IMG/VR virus record: IMGVR_UViG_3300045107_000039
Span: 16,476-80,475 of that record
Length of the DNA: 64,000 bases
Direction: 5' to 3' (one strand)
Source: a virus
The position numbers and the translations under genes were made by a program. The notes under the pieces are model-generated. The model did not search any database. It was not told the DNA's origin and was given only the letters and a program-made list of their open reading frames with translations. Below, one piece after another: positions 1 to 7,877 of this stretch (position 1 is its first letter; every line of letters begins with the position of its first letter).

Positions 1-1333
1 AAGCCAAACGCCCTCGCAGGGTCCGCATGATCTCTTGCTGCATCCGCCGCTGCTGCTGTCCGCCCGTCAACATCGAGCCGGTCATGCTCTGACCCGCCCG
101 CTGTGCCGACTCGGCGATGATGCTTGCGATGGCTGGCTCGGCCTGTGCGAGAGTACGAACACCCTGGGACATAGCTTGGTTGAACCGTGCCCCGATGTCT
201 TCAGCACCGAACTTCTGCAACGAAGTCTGGGTCTGAATGATCTGGGCCATAGCCTGCTGGCTGATACCGGCGAAGTTTCGGACTTCCTTAACGAGAACGG
301 ACGCAGCCTTCGTGGCCTGCAACAGTTCGTCGCCGGTCACGCCGCTGTTCCGGGCAACCTGTTCCATTTCACGACCCACGAAGCTCAACTGCTCGTTGGT
401 CAACCCCAGGTGCCGGTTCCACTCGCTGAACAACTCGGCCGTACCTTCGGCGGACGCACCGATCATGTTGGCGGTACGCAAGCTGTTCTTAGTCAATCTC
501 ATCGCATCTTGGGCGGTCCGTTGATGCACCCGTCCGGCCACGACTTCCGTGGTCAAGCCACGCTGCATTTCCTTCCGGTACAGGGTTGCGGCCTTGCCCC
601 ACTCCTGGCCCGTTTCTCTTGCCACGTTGGCGAGGTTGATGTACTCACGCTCCATGTTCGTCATCGCCACGCCCGCACCCTGCGTTTCGTAGGCGAACAT
701 ACGCATGTCTTGAGTGAACTTTACCCCGTCCCCGATGCCTTTGAACGTGTTTTGCCAGTCGAGGCCGATCTTCTGGAGGCCACTGGAGAGCATCCCGAGA
801 GCCTTGTTGACGACCATGTTCGTCGCCACCAACACGCCCGTGATCTTCGTCATCCGCTTCGCTTCTGCGTCCCCGGCGTCACCGAGAGCAGCAGGCAAGG
901 AACCCCCGCCACCGCCCCCTCCTCCACCACCAGTAGGACCGGCACCGCCGCCCCCTCCACCGCCGCCACCCCCGGCGAGGGCACGTTCGACGGCCTTCGA
1001 CATGTTAATGTTGATGCCGCCGAGGAGTGTCTTGTTCAGGTTGTTGATGGCGTTGTAGGTCCGGCCCATGACCACAGCGAGGTTGCCCATATTGAGCGGC
1101 TTGGTCTTGGCGGCAGACGTAGAAGCACCCGGCACACGGTTCGCCAACTCCTTCAAGTTGCGTTCGACCGTATCGGACAGTTCCTTAAGTTCTTTGGTGA
1201 GGTTCTTGTCCCAATTTTCCAGAATACGCTTGATGTCGTCGAGCTTGGTGTGAGTGTCGTCGTCGGTAACACGAATCTCTGCGTCACGACGTACTTCGGC
1301 CATGAGGGCTTTCGCCAACTCCTCGCCGTTCAT
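1..1333 (-). CDS. Tail tape-measure-like protein (C-terminus outside window)
   Basis: This long minus-strand frame runs off the left edge and starts at ATG 1331-1333, 32 bases after the preceding gene. After about 100 residues there are two poly-glycine tracts split by a short Ala-Gly-Pro-Thr segment. Then comes a mostly helical, Ala/Gln/Met-rich stretch with many methionines and repeated short helices, as in tape-measure or tail-length proteins. The last visible residues are very rich in Gln and Arg. The tape-measure role is inferred from composition, length beyond 440 residues and virion-like neighbours. Another large internal virion protein is possible. Confidence 0.55.
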   Translation of the reverse strand, partial: MNGEELAKALMAEVRRDAEIRVTDDDTHTKLDDIKRILENWDKNLTKELKELSDTVERNLKELANRVPGASTSAAKTKPLNMGNLAVVMGRTYNAINNLNKTLLGGININMSKAVERALAGGGGGGGGGGAGPTGGGGGGGGGGSLPAALGDAGDAEAKRMTKITGVLVATNMVVNKALGMLSSGLQKIGLDWQNTFKGIGDGVKFTQDMRMFAYETQGAGVAMTNMEREYINLANVARETGQEWGKAATLYRKEMQRGLTTEVVAGRVHQRTAQDAMRLTKNSLRTANMIGASAEGTAELFSEWNRHLGLTNEQLSFVGREMEQVARNSGVTGDELLQATKAASVLVKEVRNFAGISQQAMAQIIQTQTSLQKFGAEDIGARFNQAMSQGVRTLAQAEPAIASIIAESAQRAGQSMTGSMLTGGQQQRRMQQEIMRTLRGRLA

Positions 1334-1365
1334 CACGTCAACGTAACTTCTGATGCTATCGGAGA

Positions 1366-2040
1366 TCACTCAGTACCTTCGGGTAAATTCGGGGTCATGT
1401 CGCCCGTCTCGAACGGGCCTGCGTCTGTGTTGAAGTTCGCCGGGTTCCTTGCTGACGGCAGGGTGGTTAGGTTGTCCAACGCACCGGACTGCACGGCCTG
1501 CTGAATGTCTGCGGCCTTCCTCCGCATCTGCTCGTACTGGCTCTTGTTGAGGTTCGCCAGTTCGTCCGCCTTAGCCTGTAGCCGCTGGCGAATCTGCTGG
1601 CGGATTTCCAGCCGGACCCTTTCGATCTCCGACTCGGACCAGGACCGGATTCCGTTCAGTAGTTGAACAAGGAACTGGCAATCCATCACCCGAATCCGAC
1701 TCATGCCGGTCCGGTAGTACATGCGAAATGCACTCGCCAAGTATTTATCCGGCCGGACGTTGTAATAAGAGAATGTTCTGTTGTTACAATTGGAAGTCAG
1801 AACACGTTTTATGTAGGGAAACGTCAGGTAGTGTAAGTTCACTCCCCGGACGTACTGCGGCCAGATGTCGGTGACGATGAGCAGCGGGTAGGGGTCGTGG
1901 ATGGTGTTCGGGCGTCTGGCGTGGCTGATCGGGTATTGGAACGCAATCAAACTGCCCCGCCCGAGGGTATTGGCCTGGAAGCCGAACTGATTACTGGCAA
2001 CCCGCTCGAACGGGTTCCAGTCCTGAAATAGCCCGGCCAT
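1366..2040 (-). CDS. Putative virion protein with NLHYL motif
   Basis: A 224-residue protein. Its first half is aromatic-rich beta-like sequence containing PYPLLIVTDIW and GVNLHYLTFPYIKR. From memory, similar PL-I-x-GLNLHYL segments occur in small virion proteins of T4-like phages, so a baseplate or neck role is possible. The second half is a charged helix (Glu/Arg/Gln), probably coiled coil. It sits directly upstream of the tape-measure-like gene and four bases after the next gene, so it is part of the same minus-strand operon. The exact function is unknown. Confidence 0.5.
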   Translation of the reverse strand: MAGLFQDWNPFERVASNQFGFQANTLGRGSLIAFQYPISHARRPNTIHDPYPLLIVTDIWPQYVRGVNLHYLTFPYIKRVLTSNCNNRTFSYYNVRPDKYLASAFRMYYRTGMSRIRVMDCQFLVQLLNGIRSWSESEIERVRLEIRQQIRQRLQAKADELANLNKSQYEQMRRKAADIQQAVQSGALDNLTTLPSARNPANFNTDAGPFETGDMTPNLPEGTE

Positions 2041-2043
2041 ATC

Positions 2044-2289
2044 TCACCATTTGACTAAGACCTTCAATTGATTAGTCGTGAAAATGAAGTCGTCGTTCGG
2101 CGGACGCATACATTCGTCGCCCGCAAACAACTCGTCGATGTCGCTCGTTGCAAAACGAACTTCGATGTAGCCTGAGCGGTGGTGATCCACCACCACCCCG
2201 ACGTAACCGAACAAGGACAATCTTTCACCAACTACTTCGACCGTCGTTCCCACGGGGAACTGGTGCTTCAATACCCAGGTGTTTCTCAT
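2044..2289 (-). CDS. Small beta-rich protein, unknown
   Basis: 81 residues with alternating beta-like stretches (TTVEVVGER, GYVGVVVDHH, GYIEVRFAT), suggestive of a small barrel or KOW/SH3-like fold. Its ATG overlaps the stop of the upstream gene (ATGA), which indicates translational coupling. No catalytic motif is visible. It lies in a virion-gene operon and may be a small structural or assembly protein; this is inference. Confidence 0.6.
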   Translation of the reverse strand: MRNTWVLKHQFPVGTTVEVVGERLSLFGYVGVVVDHHRSGYIEVRFATSDIDELFAGDECMRPPNDDFIFTTNQLKVLVKW

Positions 2290-2795
2290 GACTTATTATA
2301 GATCATGGCCGAGTAATCCGTACCAGTTGACTTGATGCCGATGTCGCCATCGCCGTTGTCCCGGTCGAACACTTGGGCTTTGTAGGCGTCCCGCTCTGCC
2401 GCCTCACTCTTCTCGAAGAACATTCGGAGTTCCTTGCTGACGGCCTCGATGCACTTCTCGGCTGCCTGCCGCTGGGTTACACCGTCGTCCGAAAGAAAGT
2501 CCTGAAACATCTCTTCGATGTTGAGCGGGTAAGCCTTGCCGTAGGGGTGAGTTTCTGCCTCCTGCTGGATGCGGAAGGCGAGTGAGTTGCCAATCTTATA
2601 TATCCGCACGCCGTCGAAACTGGCGTGCCGACGTGGATTGTAGCAAAAAATGTACGGTTCCGTCTCGGCGTCCTCTGCCAAGAACCCTTCAACCTTGAAC
2701 CCGCCCTTCTGCAACAACTTCTCGACGAGCTTCAGTTGCTTCATGGCGTCACGCTTTTTCTTATCTACGAAATCACCGAAGCTCTTGTGCAGCAT
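2286..2795 (-). CDS. Unknown protein, 169 aa
   Basis: The start ATG at 2793-2795 is preceded by GGAG inside the tail of the upstream gene, which it overlaps by 23 bases. A basic N-terminal helix (residues 1-30) is followed by a mixed alpha/beta region with the short strand FDGVRIYKIGNSLAFRI. The C-terminus (YDTG-like TGTDYSAMIY) is acidic. No family was recognised. Tight packing on both sides supports that it is real. Confidence 0.55.
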   Translation of the reverse strand: MLHKSFGDFVDKKKRDAMKQLKLVEKLLQKGGFKVEGFLAEDAETEPYIFCYNPRRHASFDGVRIYKIGNSLAFRIQQEAETHPYGKAYPLNIEEMFQDFLSDDGVTQRQAAEKCIEAVSKELRMFFEKSEAAERDAYKAQVFDRDNGDGDIGIKSTGTDYSAMIYNKS

Positions 2796-3000
2796 ACCAC
2801 TCCTTGAACGTAATCAAGCTACGGAACAACCCGACCGAACGGGACGGGTTGTCTACCAATCTATGTATCTCTTCCTTCCCCTTTGCACTGAAGATTCGGT
2901 CAAACGCCGTCTGACGTGTCCCCTTCGTGTACCGAGAGAACACATCCTTAAAGCCCTTCACTAAATCTTCCGTCGCCTTGCGGCTGTCACTACTTGCCAT
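2773..3000 (-). CDS. Small basic helical protein, 75 aa
   Basis: A short Lys/Arg-rich protein that begins MASSDSRK and looks mostly helical. Start at ATG 2998-3000, three bases after the larger upstream gene stops. It overlaps the next gene by 23 bases in another frame. No family recognised; position suggests virion assembly. Confidence 0.5.
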   Translation of the reverse strand: MASSDSRKATEDLVKGFKDVFSRYTKGTRQTAFDRIFSAKGKEEIHRLVDNPSRSVGLFRSLITFKEWYAAQELR

Positions 3001-3003
3001 AGG

Positions 3004-4290
3004 TTAGCACTGCTTCATGAGGACTTCTGCTGCCGACGGCACGCACCGGCTGATCCGAACCAGATCGGTCGGGTTGCCCTGGAACGGCGTCTCTTTGTAC
3101 ACCAACCCCTGCAAGGTGCTGGCGGCTTCCTTCAACACGTCCGGCTGGGCGGTCAGGTACAGGTTCCCGTCCCGGTAGGCGATGAACTCGATCTCTTCCG
3201 TGTCCTGCTGGCCCTTCTCGTCCATGTCTTCGGCCTGCTTGACGTAGTAGATGTTCATGTCCGGGATCGGCACGACCTGACCCTCTTCGTCAATGAACGC
3301 ACTCCGGGCGTCACTGTCCTTCGTCCGCACCACGAGCTTGCCGTCGGTGTAGGCGGCACGCAGGCAGTTCCCCAGGTCGAGTCCCAGGTGGCCGATGGTG
3401 CCGTCGTCCGACACGGCGTTAATCAAATACGCCCGCAGCTTGAACGTCTCGGAGATGGATTCCATCACGACACGCCGACGCAGAACGTCACGCTCCTCCG
3501 GGCTGCCGCCTTCGAGGCGTTGCAGTTCGGCGGGCTTCAAGTACCGCTGAGCGTCGTCTTCCTTCATCGACCAGCGGCCCAGGTTCACGTCACCCCAGCG
3601 GGTGTTGAACCGGGTGCTGACCAGGATGCTGTAATCCTTCTCGTTGTAAACCAAGTCTTCGTTGCCAGCACCGCTACCGACCTGAACGGCCCCGAGCATC
3701 GCCGCCAGGAACTTCCGGTGGTAGTCACCCTTGCCGCCGCCCGTGTTCGGGAGCTTCAGGAGGATTTGTGCGACCAGCGGGGACTCGTCGAGTACCTGTG
3801 TCAAGTATTGAATCAGTGAAGTACCAGGGGCCGTCCGGTCGAGTTGATCCTTGACCATCGTGCGGAGCTTCTTCGACGGGATGAGGAAGTCTTGGTGCTG
3901 ACGGAGGAAACAGACCTGGAGGTTGTCTTCCACGAACTTACGGGGGTTCGGGTCGAGTTCCTTGTCACGCACCTGACCAATCATGTCGAGCAGCACGTTC
4001 GGGTCGCCCTTGACGGACGCCTTCATGTACTCCTTCTTCCATGTCTCGAAGTTCACGTCTTCGCCCATGTCCGGCATGTCCGGGGCGTCCGGTTCTTCCA
4101 TCGGCTCTTGCTGTGGGACGGGCGAGCCGCCACCTTGCGGCGGCAACTGGCCTGGGTTCTGAGCCATCGGGTCGCCCGGCCCGCCCGGCATCGACGTGGG
4201 CGGACCACCGGCACCGGGGTCGGGCTGACCACCTGCGGCCGGAATGTCCATTTCGGCGAGCCAGTACATCTCATTGATTCTGTTTGTCAT
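3004..4290 (-). CDS. Virion-associated protein with Pro/Gly-rich N-terminus, 428 aa
   Basis: Residues 15-70 are a low-complexity Pro/Gly/Gln region (repeated PGGP, PPQGGG, PMEEPD), then an acidic stretch, then a folded domain of about 330 residues with no recognised signature. A flexible Pro/Gly arm plus a folded body suits a phage structural or connector protein. The start ATG 4288-4290 overlaps the upstream stop (ATGA). A match to portal or neck proteins could not be made by eye. Confidence 0.5.
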   Translation of the reverse strand: MTNRINEMYWLAEMDIPAAGGQPDPGAGGPPTSMPGGPGDPMAQNPGQLPPQGGGSPVPQQEPMEEPDAPDMPDMGEDVNFETWKKEYMKASVKGDPNVLLDMIGQVRDKELDPNPRKFVEDNLQVCFLRQHQDFLIPSKKLRTMVKDQLDRTAPGTSLIQYLTQVLDESPLVAQILLKLPNTGGGKGDYHRKFLAAMLGAVQVGSGAGNEDLVYNEKDYSILVSTRFNTRWGDVNLGRWSMKEDDAQRYLKPAELQRLEGGSPEERDVLRRRVVMESISETFKLRAYLINAVSDDGTIGHLGLDLGNCLRAAYTDGKLVVRTKDSDARSAFIDEEGQVVPIPDMNIYYVKQAEDMDEKGQQDTEEIEFIAYRDGNLYLTAQPDVLKEAASTLQGLVYKETPFQGNPTDLVRISRCVPSAAEVLMKQC

Positions 4291-4796
4291 TTGCCACCCT
4301 TTTTCTTTGCGGTCTGAAGTGCCTTGAGGATGTCACGCTTCGTGTTGTTACTCTCAATCGTCACGTTGTTGTGCTGGTGAGCGGCGAGGTAGCGTGGGAA
4401 CGTGTCCTTGTCCTTGAGCTTAATACGAGTCATCAGATCGGCGACCTTCGCCATCTTGTCACTCACGTCGGTCTTCGCCTTGAGGACGTTGACCATCGCC
4501 TCCTTCGTCGCACTGGAGGCGTCACCGTCGTTCAGCACCATGTTGATTAACTGAACGAGGATTTCGTCACATTGCTTTCGGTCGTCTCGACAGTTGACCA
4601 GAATCTCGTCGTAGAGGCCCAGAATCTTCTCGTCTTCTACGATGCACTTCTCTTCTTGCTGCGGGGCGGGGAGGGACGGGTTGACGTTCATGGTCGGCAT
4701 GATCTCGCCCATGTCTTCCATAACTTCGGCCGTCGGGATGGCGAACACGTCCTCATCCACTTCCTCAACCTTAACTTCTTGCTTGGTTTCTGCCAT
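4287..4796 (-). CDS. Acidic helical protein, 169 aa
   Basis: The start is set at ATG 4794-4796 (MAETKQEVKVEE) because AGGAG lies 5 bases upstream. A longer in-frame extension to 4835 has no ribosome site and runs into the divergent promoter region. The N-terminus is Glu/Val-rich and acidic, the middle has ILGLYDEILVNCRDDRKQCDEI, and the C-terminus is Lys-rich (TAKKKGGK). It is first in this minus-strand operon. Unknown function, possibly a scaffold or assembly factor. Confidence 0.6.
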   Translation of the reverse strand: MAETKQEVKVEEVDEDVFAIPTAEVMEDMGEIMPTMNVNPSLPAPQQEEKCIVEDEKILGLYDEILVNCRDDRKQCDEILVQLINMVLNDGDASSATKEAMVNVLKAKTDVSDKMAKVADLMTRIKLKDKDTFPRYLAAHQHNNVTIESNNTKRDILKALQTAKKKGGK

Positions 4797-4810
4797 CTTT
4801 GCTCCTGTTA

Positions 4811-4851
4811 ATGGTATATAGCTGCGAAGCCACATATTAGGGGAATACCAT
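4811..4851 (+). promoter_or_regulatory. Inverted repeat ending on the start codon of the next gene
   Basis: ATGGTAT (4811-4817) pairs with ATACCAT (4845-4851). The second arm contains the ATG start of the plus-strand gene at 4850. The Shine-Dalgarno-like GGGG lies in the loop. The repeat could act as a translation switch or as an operator between the two divergent genes. Confidence 0.4.
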
Positions 4852-5251
4852 GCGTGAAGACCTACAAATGCAGATATTGACCCAAGCGTCGGAGAACATC
4901 CAAAAGCTGTTTGAACTCAGCACTCGGATCGACGAGCGGGTCAAGTCTATCCAGACTAAGCAGGTCGAGCAGGACACCCGCTTGGAAACCCTTAACAAGC
5001 TCTACAACGAAACAGTCCAGCGGATCGTGGTGCTGGAGTCGAGGAACACGAACGCCGTGTTCACCGAAGTCGCTGCGCACGCAGACAAGTTGAACGAGAT
5101 TGATAAGCGGCTCATGGCCCTCGAACACACTTCCAAAGGCAACGAAGGCCGGTGGGCGTCGATCTGGGGCTTCGTAATCCAACTCTGCTGGATCGTCATC
5201 GCCGCTTTCGTACTATACAAACTCGGTCTGAACCCGCCTTCGGTTCCCTAA
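4850..5251 (+). CDS. Coiled-coil protein with C-terminal membrane anchor
   Basis: 133 residues. Positions 1-95 are a heptad-like helix (MQILTQASENIQKLFELS, then IDERVKSIQTKQVEQDTRL). A single membrane segment follows near residues 104-124 (WGFVIQLCWIVIAAFVLYKL), then a short tail. Topology with a long soluble coiled coil and C-terminal anchor resembles phage spanin/holin-accessory or membrane-tethering proteins, but no lysis partner is next to it. The start is the ATG at the edge of an inverted repeat. Confidence 0.6.
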   Translation: MREDLQMQILTQASENIQKLFELSTRIDERVKSIQTKQVEQDTRLETLNKLYNETVQRIVVLESRNTNAVFTEVAAHADKLNEIDKRLMALEHTSKGNEGRWASIWGFVIQLCWIVIAAFVLYKLGLNPPSVP

Positions 5252-5267
5252 GATTGAGTGCGTGGCT

Positions 5268-5304
5268 CATAACTAGAATAAAGGAAGGTGGAGTCATAGT
5301 TATG
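5268..5304 (+). promoter_or_regulatory. Inverted repeat enclosing ribosome site and start codon
   Basis: CATAACTA (5268-5275) pairs with TAGTTATG (5297-5304), whose last three bases are the start ATG of the nucleotidyltransferase gene. The loop holds the AAAGGAAGGTGGAG ribosome site. Folding would hide the start codon, so this may be a translational switch. Confidence 0.45.
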
Positions 5305-6822
5305 CTAAAGAAGAGAACATTCCGGGAATTCGTCGAAGAACAGAAGGCGAGAAACGGCCTCGGCAGTGCCGGTGGTGCTGGCGAGGAGCCGTTGACTTCA
5401 CGAATCTCCCTGGGCGACGGCAACGACCTGCCGCCTTTTACCGTTTCCGACGACACGAACTCCGAACACTTCGGGAAGAACAAGAATCTCGCACCGCTCG
5501 TGCGAGCTTTCAAGAAGAGTGCGAATTGGGGCTGGAGCAAAGACCCGAAGACGGGCGAGGACAAGCCGGTCAAGGTGGGCAGCAAGAAACTGTACCTGAC
5601 CGGCGGTGCGCTCCGTGACCACCTGACGGGCCGCAAGCCCCGTCACATCGAACTGGTGACGGACGCCAGCCCCGACGAAGTGTACCACATCCTCACCCAG
5701 AACAAGTTCAAGTTCATCGGCGAGAACGGCCAGCCGGACAACGGCCCGAACTCGTCCATGCAGGCGGGCGGACTCGGCGGCGAACAACCGGCCGCTCAGC
5801 AGGTGTTCTGGGTGAAGAAGAAGGACTCCGGCGGTCGTCCGTACAGCTTCGGTGTTAAGGTTCGCAACGACGAGTTCGACCTGAGCGTGTTCACCCGGAG
5901 CAAAGAGGGCGACATCATGAACGGCACGCACGCAGACGATGCGGCTGGCCGTGACTTCACCATCAACTCGATGTACCTGTTGCTCGGCAACGACAACGGC
6001 CCGAACAAGGAACTGAGCGACTTCTTCGGCGGACTCCACCACCTGAAGGCCGGTCGTATCTCGCCCATCGGCGGGTTCGACGCCAAGTTCAGTGAAGACC
6101 CGATGCGTATCCTCCGGTTCGCCCGGATGATGGCCCGCTACGGCGATCCGGCGTCCATCAGCGACGAAGAAACCGAGATGATCCGCAAGGCTGCCCCGCT
6201 GCTCGCTAAGGTGGACCGAAAGGCCGCTATGGACGAGTTCATGAAGGGCATGGGCTACGAGGACATCGACCCCCGGAAGTTCCTGAAGCTCCTGAGCGTT
6301 CTCGGTGTTACGGATCACCTGTTCCCACCAGAAGTGGGCGGCGACCTGAACATGGAGATGCCGAGCGGCCTGCGGGAGATCGGCGACCGCCACGCCCCGA
6401 TTGCGTGGATGATGCAGAAGTTGCCGGAAGGCGTGATCGTCCGACAACTCGAAGGCGTCCGCCCGGAAGACGTGAAGAAGATCGTTGTTTTGGTGAAGAC
6501 CCTGGGCCTGTCCCCGGAAGTGGACGCTAACTCGCTCGCCGAAATGACGGACGCCATCATGACTTCGGGCGTTCCGACCCGAAAGATTCGGGCGTGGTTG
6601 ACGAAGGTCGGCGGCAAACCCGACAGCTTGGCCGACGCATTCGTGGCCTACCTCAACTCCCCAAGAGTCGAGCCGATCAACGGTAACGGTGAAGTGACCG
6701 ACGCCTTTGCGTCCCTCAAAGACCCGTTCTCCGGTCAACTCCGCACTGAAGACGCAACTCAGAAGAAGCGGGAGATGGAACTGCAAATGTTCCGGTCGCT
6801 CCTGCGGAAGTCTTTACAATAA
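5302..6822 (+). CDS. Class II tRNA nucleotidyltransferase / poly(A) polymerase-like, altered catalytic DxD
   Basis: 506 residues from ATG 5302. A frame open further upstream overlaps the preceding gene and lacks a ribosome site. The family head motif is at about residues 98-121: LTGGALRDHLTGR, then KPRHIELVTDA. RDFTINSMYLL and the head/neck motif DPMRILRFARMMARYG follow. Known family members add CCA to tRNA 3'-ends using two carboxylates in a D-x-D at this position; here it reads H115-I-E117. The C-terminal 200 residues are helical, as in the body/tail domains. In context (RNA-repair-type HAD gene next door, tRNA genes without encoded CCA at 26.6 kb) a tRNA-end role is attractive. The lost Asp pair leaves activity in doubt. 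Confidence 0.8.
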   Translation: MLKKRTFREFVEEQKARNGLGSAGGAGEEPLTSRISLGDGNDLPPFTVSDDTNSEHFGKNKNLAPLVRAFKKSANWGWSKDPKTGEDKPVKVGSKKLYLTGGALRDHLTGRKPRHIELVTDASPDEVYHILTQNKFKFIGENGQPDNGPNSSMQAGGLGGEQPAAQQVFWVKKKDSGGRPYSFGVKVRNDEFDLSVFTRSKEGDIMNGTHADDAAGRDFTINSMYLLLGNDNGPNKELSDFFGGLHHLKAGRISPIGGFDAKFSEDPMRILRFARMMARYGDPASISDEETEMIRKAAPLLAKVDRKAAMDEFMKGMGYEDIDPRKFLKLLSVLGVTDHLFPPEVGGDLNMEMPSGLREIGDRHAPIAWMMQKLPEGVIVRQLEGVRPEDVKKIVVLVKTLGLSPEVDANSLAEMTDAIMTSGVPTRKIRAWLTKVGGKPDSLADAFVAYLNSPRVEPINGNGEVTDAFASLKDPFSGQLRTEDATQKKREMELQMFRSLLRKSLQ

Positions 6823-6824
6823 CC

Positions 6825-6873
6825 GACGCCCGTGGTATATTGAGCTAAAACCTCGATGACCACGGGTGCCGTC
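6825..6873 (+). promoter_or_regulatory. Long inverted repeat directly upstream of start codon
   Basis: CCCGTGGT (6829-6836) pairs with ACCACGGG (6859-6866), and outer GACG (6825-6828) with CGTC (6870-6873). ATG 6874 follows with no gap. No U-run follows, so a terminator is unlikely; a structured leader controlling the HAD gene is the simpler reading. Confidence 0.45.
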
Positions 6874-7524
6874 ATGAAATACTTAGACATCTTCGATCTC
6901 GACGGGACTCTGTGGAAGAACCCCGTCGATACCCCCGAAACTCGTAAGCAATACGAGAAGGCTACCGGCATCCCCTGGGCAATCTCCAAGAGCTTGTCGA
7001 AGGAACTGTCGGCAAAGCACGGGAAGTTCATTCCGATGCGGCAGGGCTGGTACGGGCGTGCGGAGACGATGCAACCGCCGCTCTGCCCGGACCCGCTGAC
7101 GCCGGAGTGGTTCATCACGGAAACCGTGGAGGCATTGAGGAAGTCCGCCGCCGACCCCGAACGGGCGACCGTCATCATGACCGGCCGACACGCTGGGCTT
7201 GCCCAGCAAGTCTACCGGGTCATCCACGACGGGAAGCTCGCCCAGGTCGAGAAGGTCGGTAACGGTACTTTCCGGTGGGTCGATCCGAAGGTACAGTTGT
7301 TCCTCCTCGGGAACGACGGTCCGGCTATTAAGCTGGCAAAAGGTCCGAAGCCACAGGAAACCTTCCCGTGGAAGAAGTGGATTATCGACCAGTTCGTTGC
7401 CCTCTGGACGGACCTGGAAGAGATTCACATCTGGGAAGACCGGGACGAACACGTCGTCTCGTTCGGTGAACTCCAAGCCGAACTGGACCCGTTATTAGTC
7501 AAGGTCTACCACGTTAAGCTGTAA
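6874..7524 (+). CDS. HAD phosphatase, RNA-repair (Swiss Army Knife) type
   Basis: 216 residues from ATG 6874; an in-frame ATG at 6856 lies inside the leader hairpin. HAD motif I is DIFDLDGTLW (catalytic D8, D10). Motif II is VIMTGRHAG (about residue 106). A late motif IHIWEDRDEHVVSF carries the EDR-H signature that, from memory, marks HAD domains of the Swiss Army Knife RNA-repair class (HAD_SAK). Members are thought to act on RNA ends. The gene follows the tRNA nucleotidyltransferase-like gene, giving a two-gene RNA-end module. Substrate is unknown; assignment to the subfamily is by motif only. Confidence 0.7.
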   Translation: MKYLDIFDLDGTLWKNPVDTPETRKQYEKATGIPWAISKSLSKELSAKHGKFIPMRQGWYGRAETMQPPLCPDPLTPEWFITETVEALRKSAADPERATVIMTGRHAGLAQQVYRVIHDGKLAQVEKVGNGTFRWVDPKVQLFLLGNDGPAIKLAKGPKPQETFPWKKWIIDQFVALWTDLEEIHIWEDRDEHVVSFGELQAELDPLLVKVYHVKL

Positions 7525-7540
7525 CTTCTGATTTCCCATC

Positions 7541-7585
7541 ACGACCTTCCTAAATACCTCTCATGGGGCAATTTAGGAAGGTCGT
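7541..7585 (+). promoter_or_regulatory. Perfect 15-bp inverted repeat before start codon
   Basis: ACGACCTTCCTAAAT (7541-7555) pairs perfectly with ATTTAGGAAGGTCGT (7571-7585). Four bases later comes ATG 7590. The AAGG that would act as ribosome site lies inside the second arm, so a folded RNA would hide it. It is also a possible operator. Confidence 0.5.
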
Positions 7586-7589
7586 AAAC

Positions 7590-7877
7590 ATGTACCGGCG
7601 GTGTTTGCCCGAGTATACATTCTCGGTCAGACGGGTGCGTGTTCCCCAAGACTGCCACGGCGACTGCCTGAAGCTCGAAGACGGCACATTTCGCATCCGC
7701 ATCAGTAAAGACCTTTCCGAAGAACTTGCCCTAGAGACGCTAATTCACGAGATGGCACACGTCCTGGCCTGGGACAAGCCGGGGAACTACACCCACGGTG
7801 CCGCCTGGGGGCAGGCGTACAGCAAGTGTTACCGAATCTTCCTGAGAGAAATGATATATGAGCCAAAGAATTCCTAG
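7590..7877 (+). CDS. SprT-like zinc metallopeptidase, minimal
   Basis: 95 residues from ATG 7590, chosen because the alternative ATG 7563 lies within the leader hairpin. The core is TLIHEMAHVLAW, an HExxH zinc site, followed by HGAAWGQAYSKCY, which supplies a third histidine in the SprT-like pattern (H-G-x-x-W). Known SprT/Spartan proteins degrade DNA-linked proteins; here the domain stands alone without the zinc ribbon. The last 20 bases overlap the next gene. Confidence 0.65.
   Translation: MYRRCLPEYTFSVRRVRVPQDCHGDCLKLEDGTFRIRISKDLSEELALETLIHEMAHVLAWDKPGNYTHGAAWGQAYSKCYRIFLREMIYEPKNS

Noticed and set aside
35-1504. Long plus-strand open frame over the tape-measure region
   Set aside because: It is antisense to a well-formed minus-strand gene in a minus-strand operon and has no recognisable protein features.
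5398-6786. Long minus-strand open frame opposite the nucleotidyltransferase gene
   Set aside because: Rich in His/Val/Arg typical of antisense of high-GC coding; the plus strand carries clear family motifs.
7563-7590. ATG 7563 as start of the SprT-like gene
   Set aside because: It is within the loop of the 15-bp inverted repeat and lacks a ribosome site.
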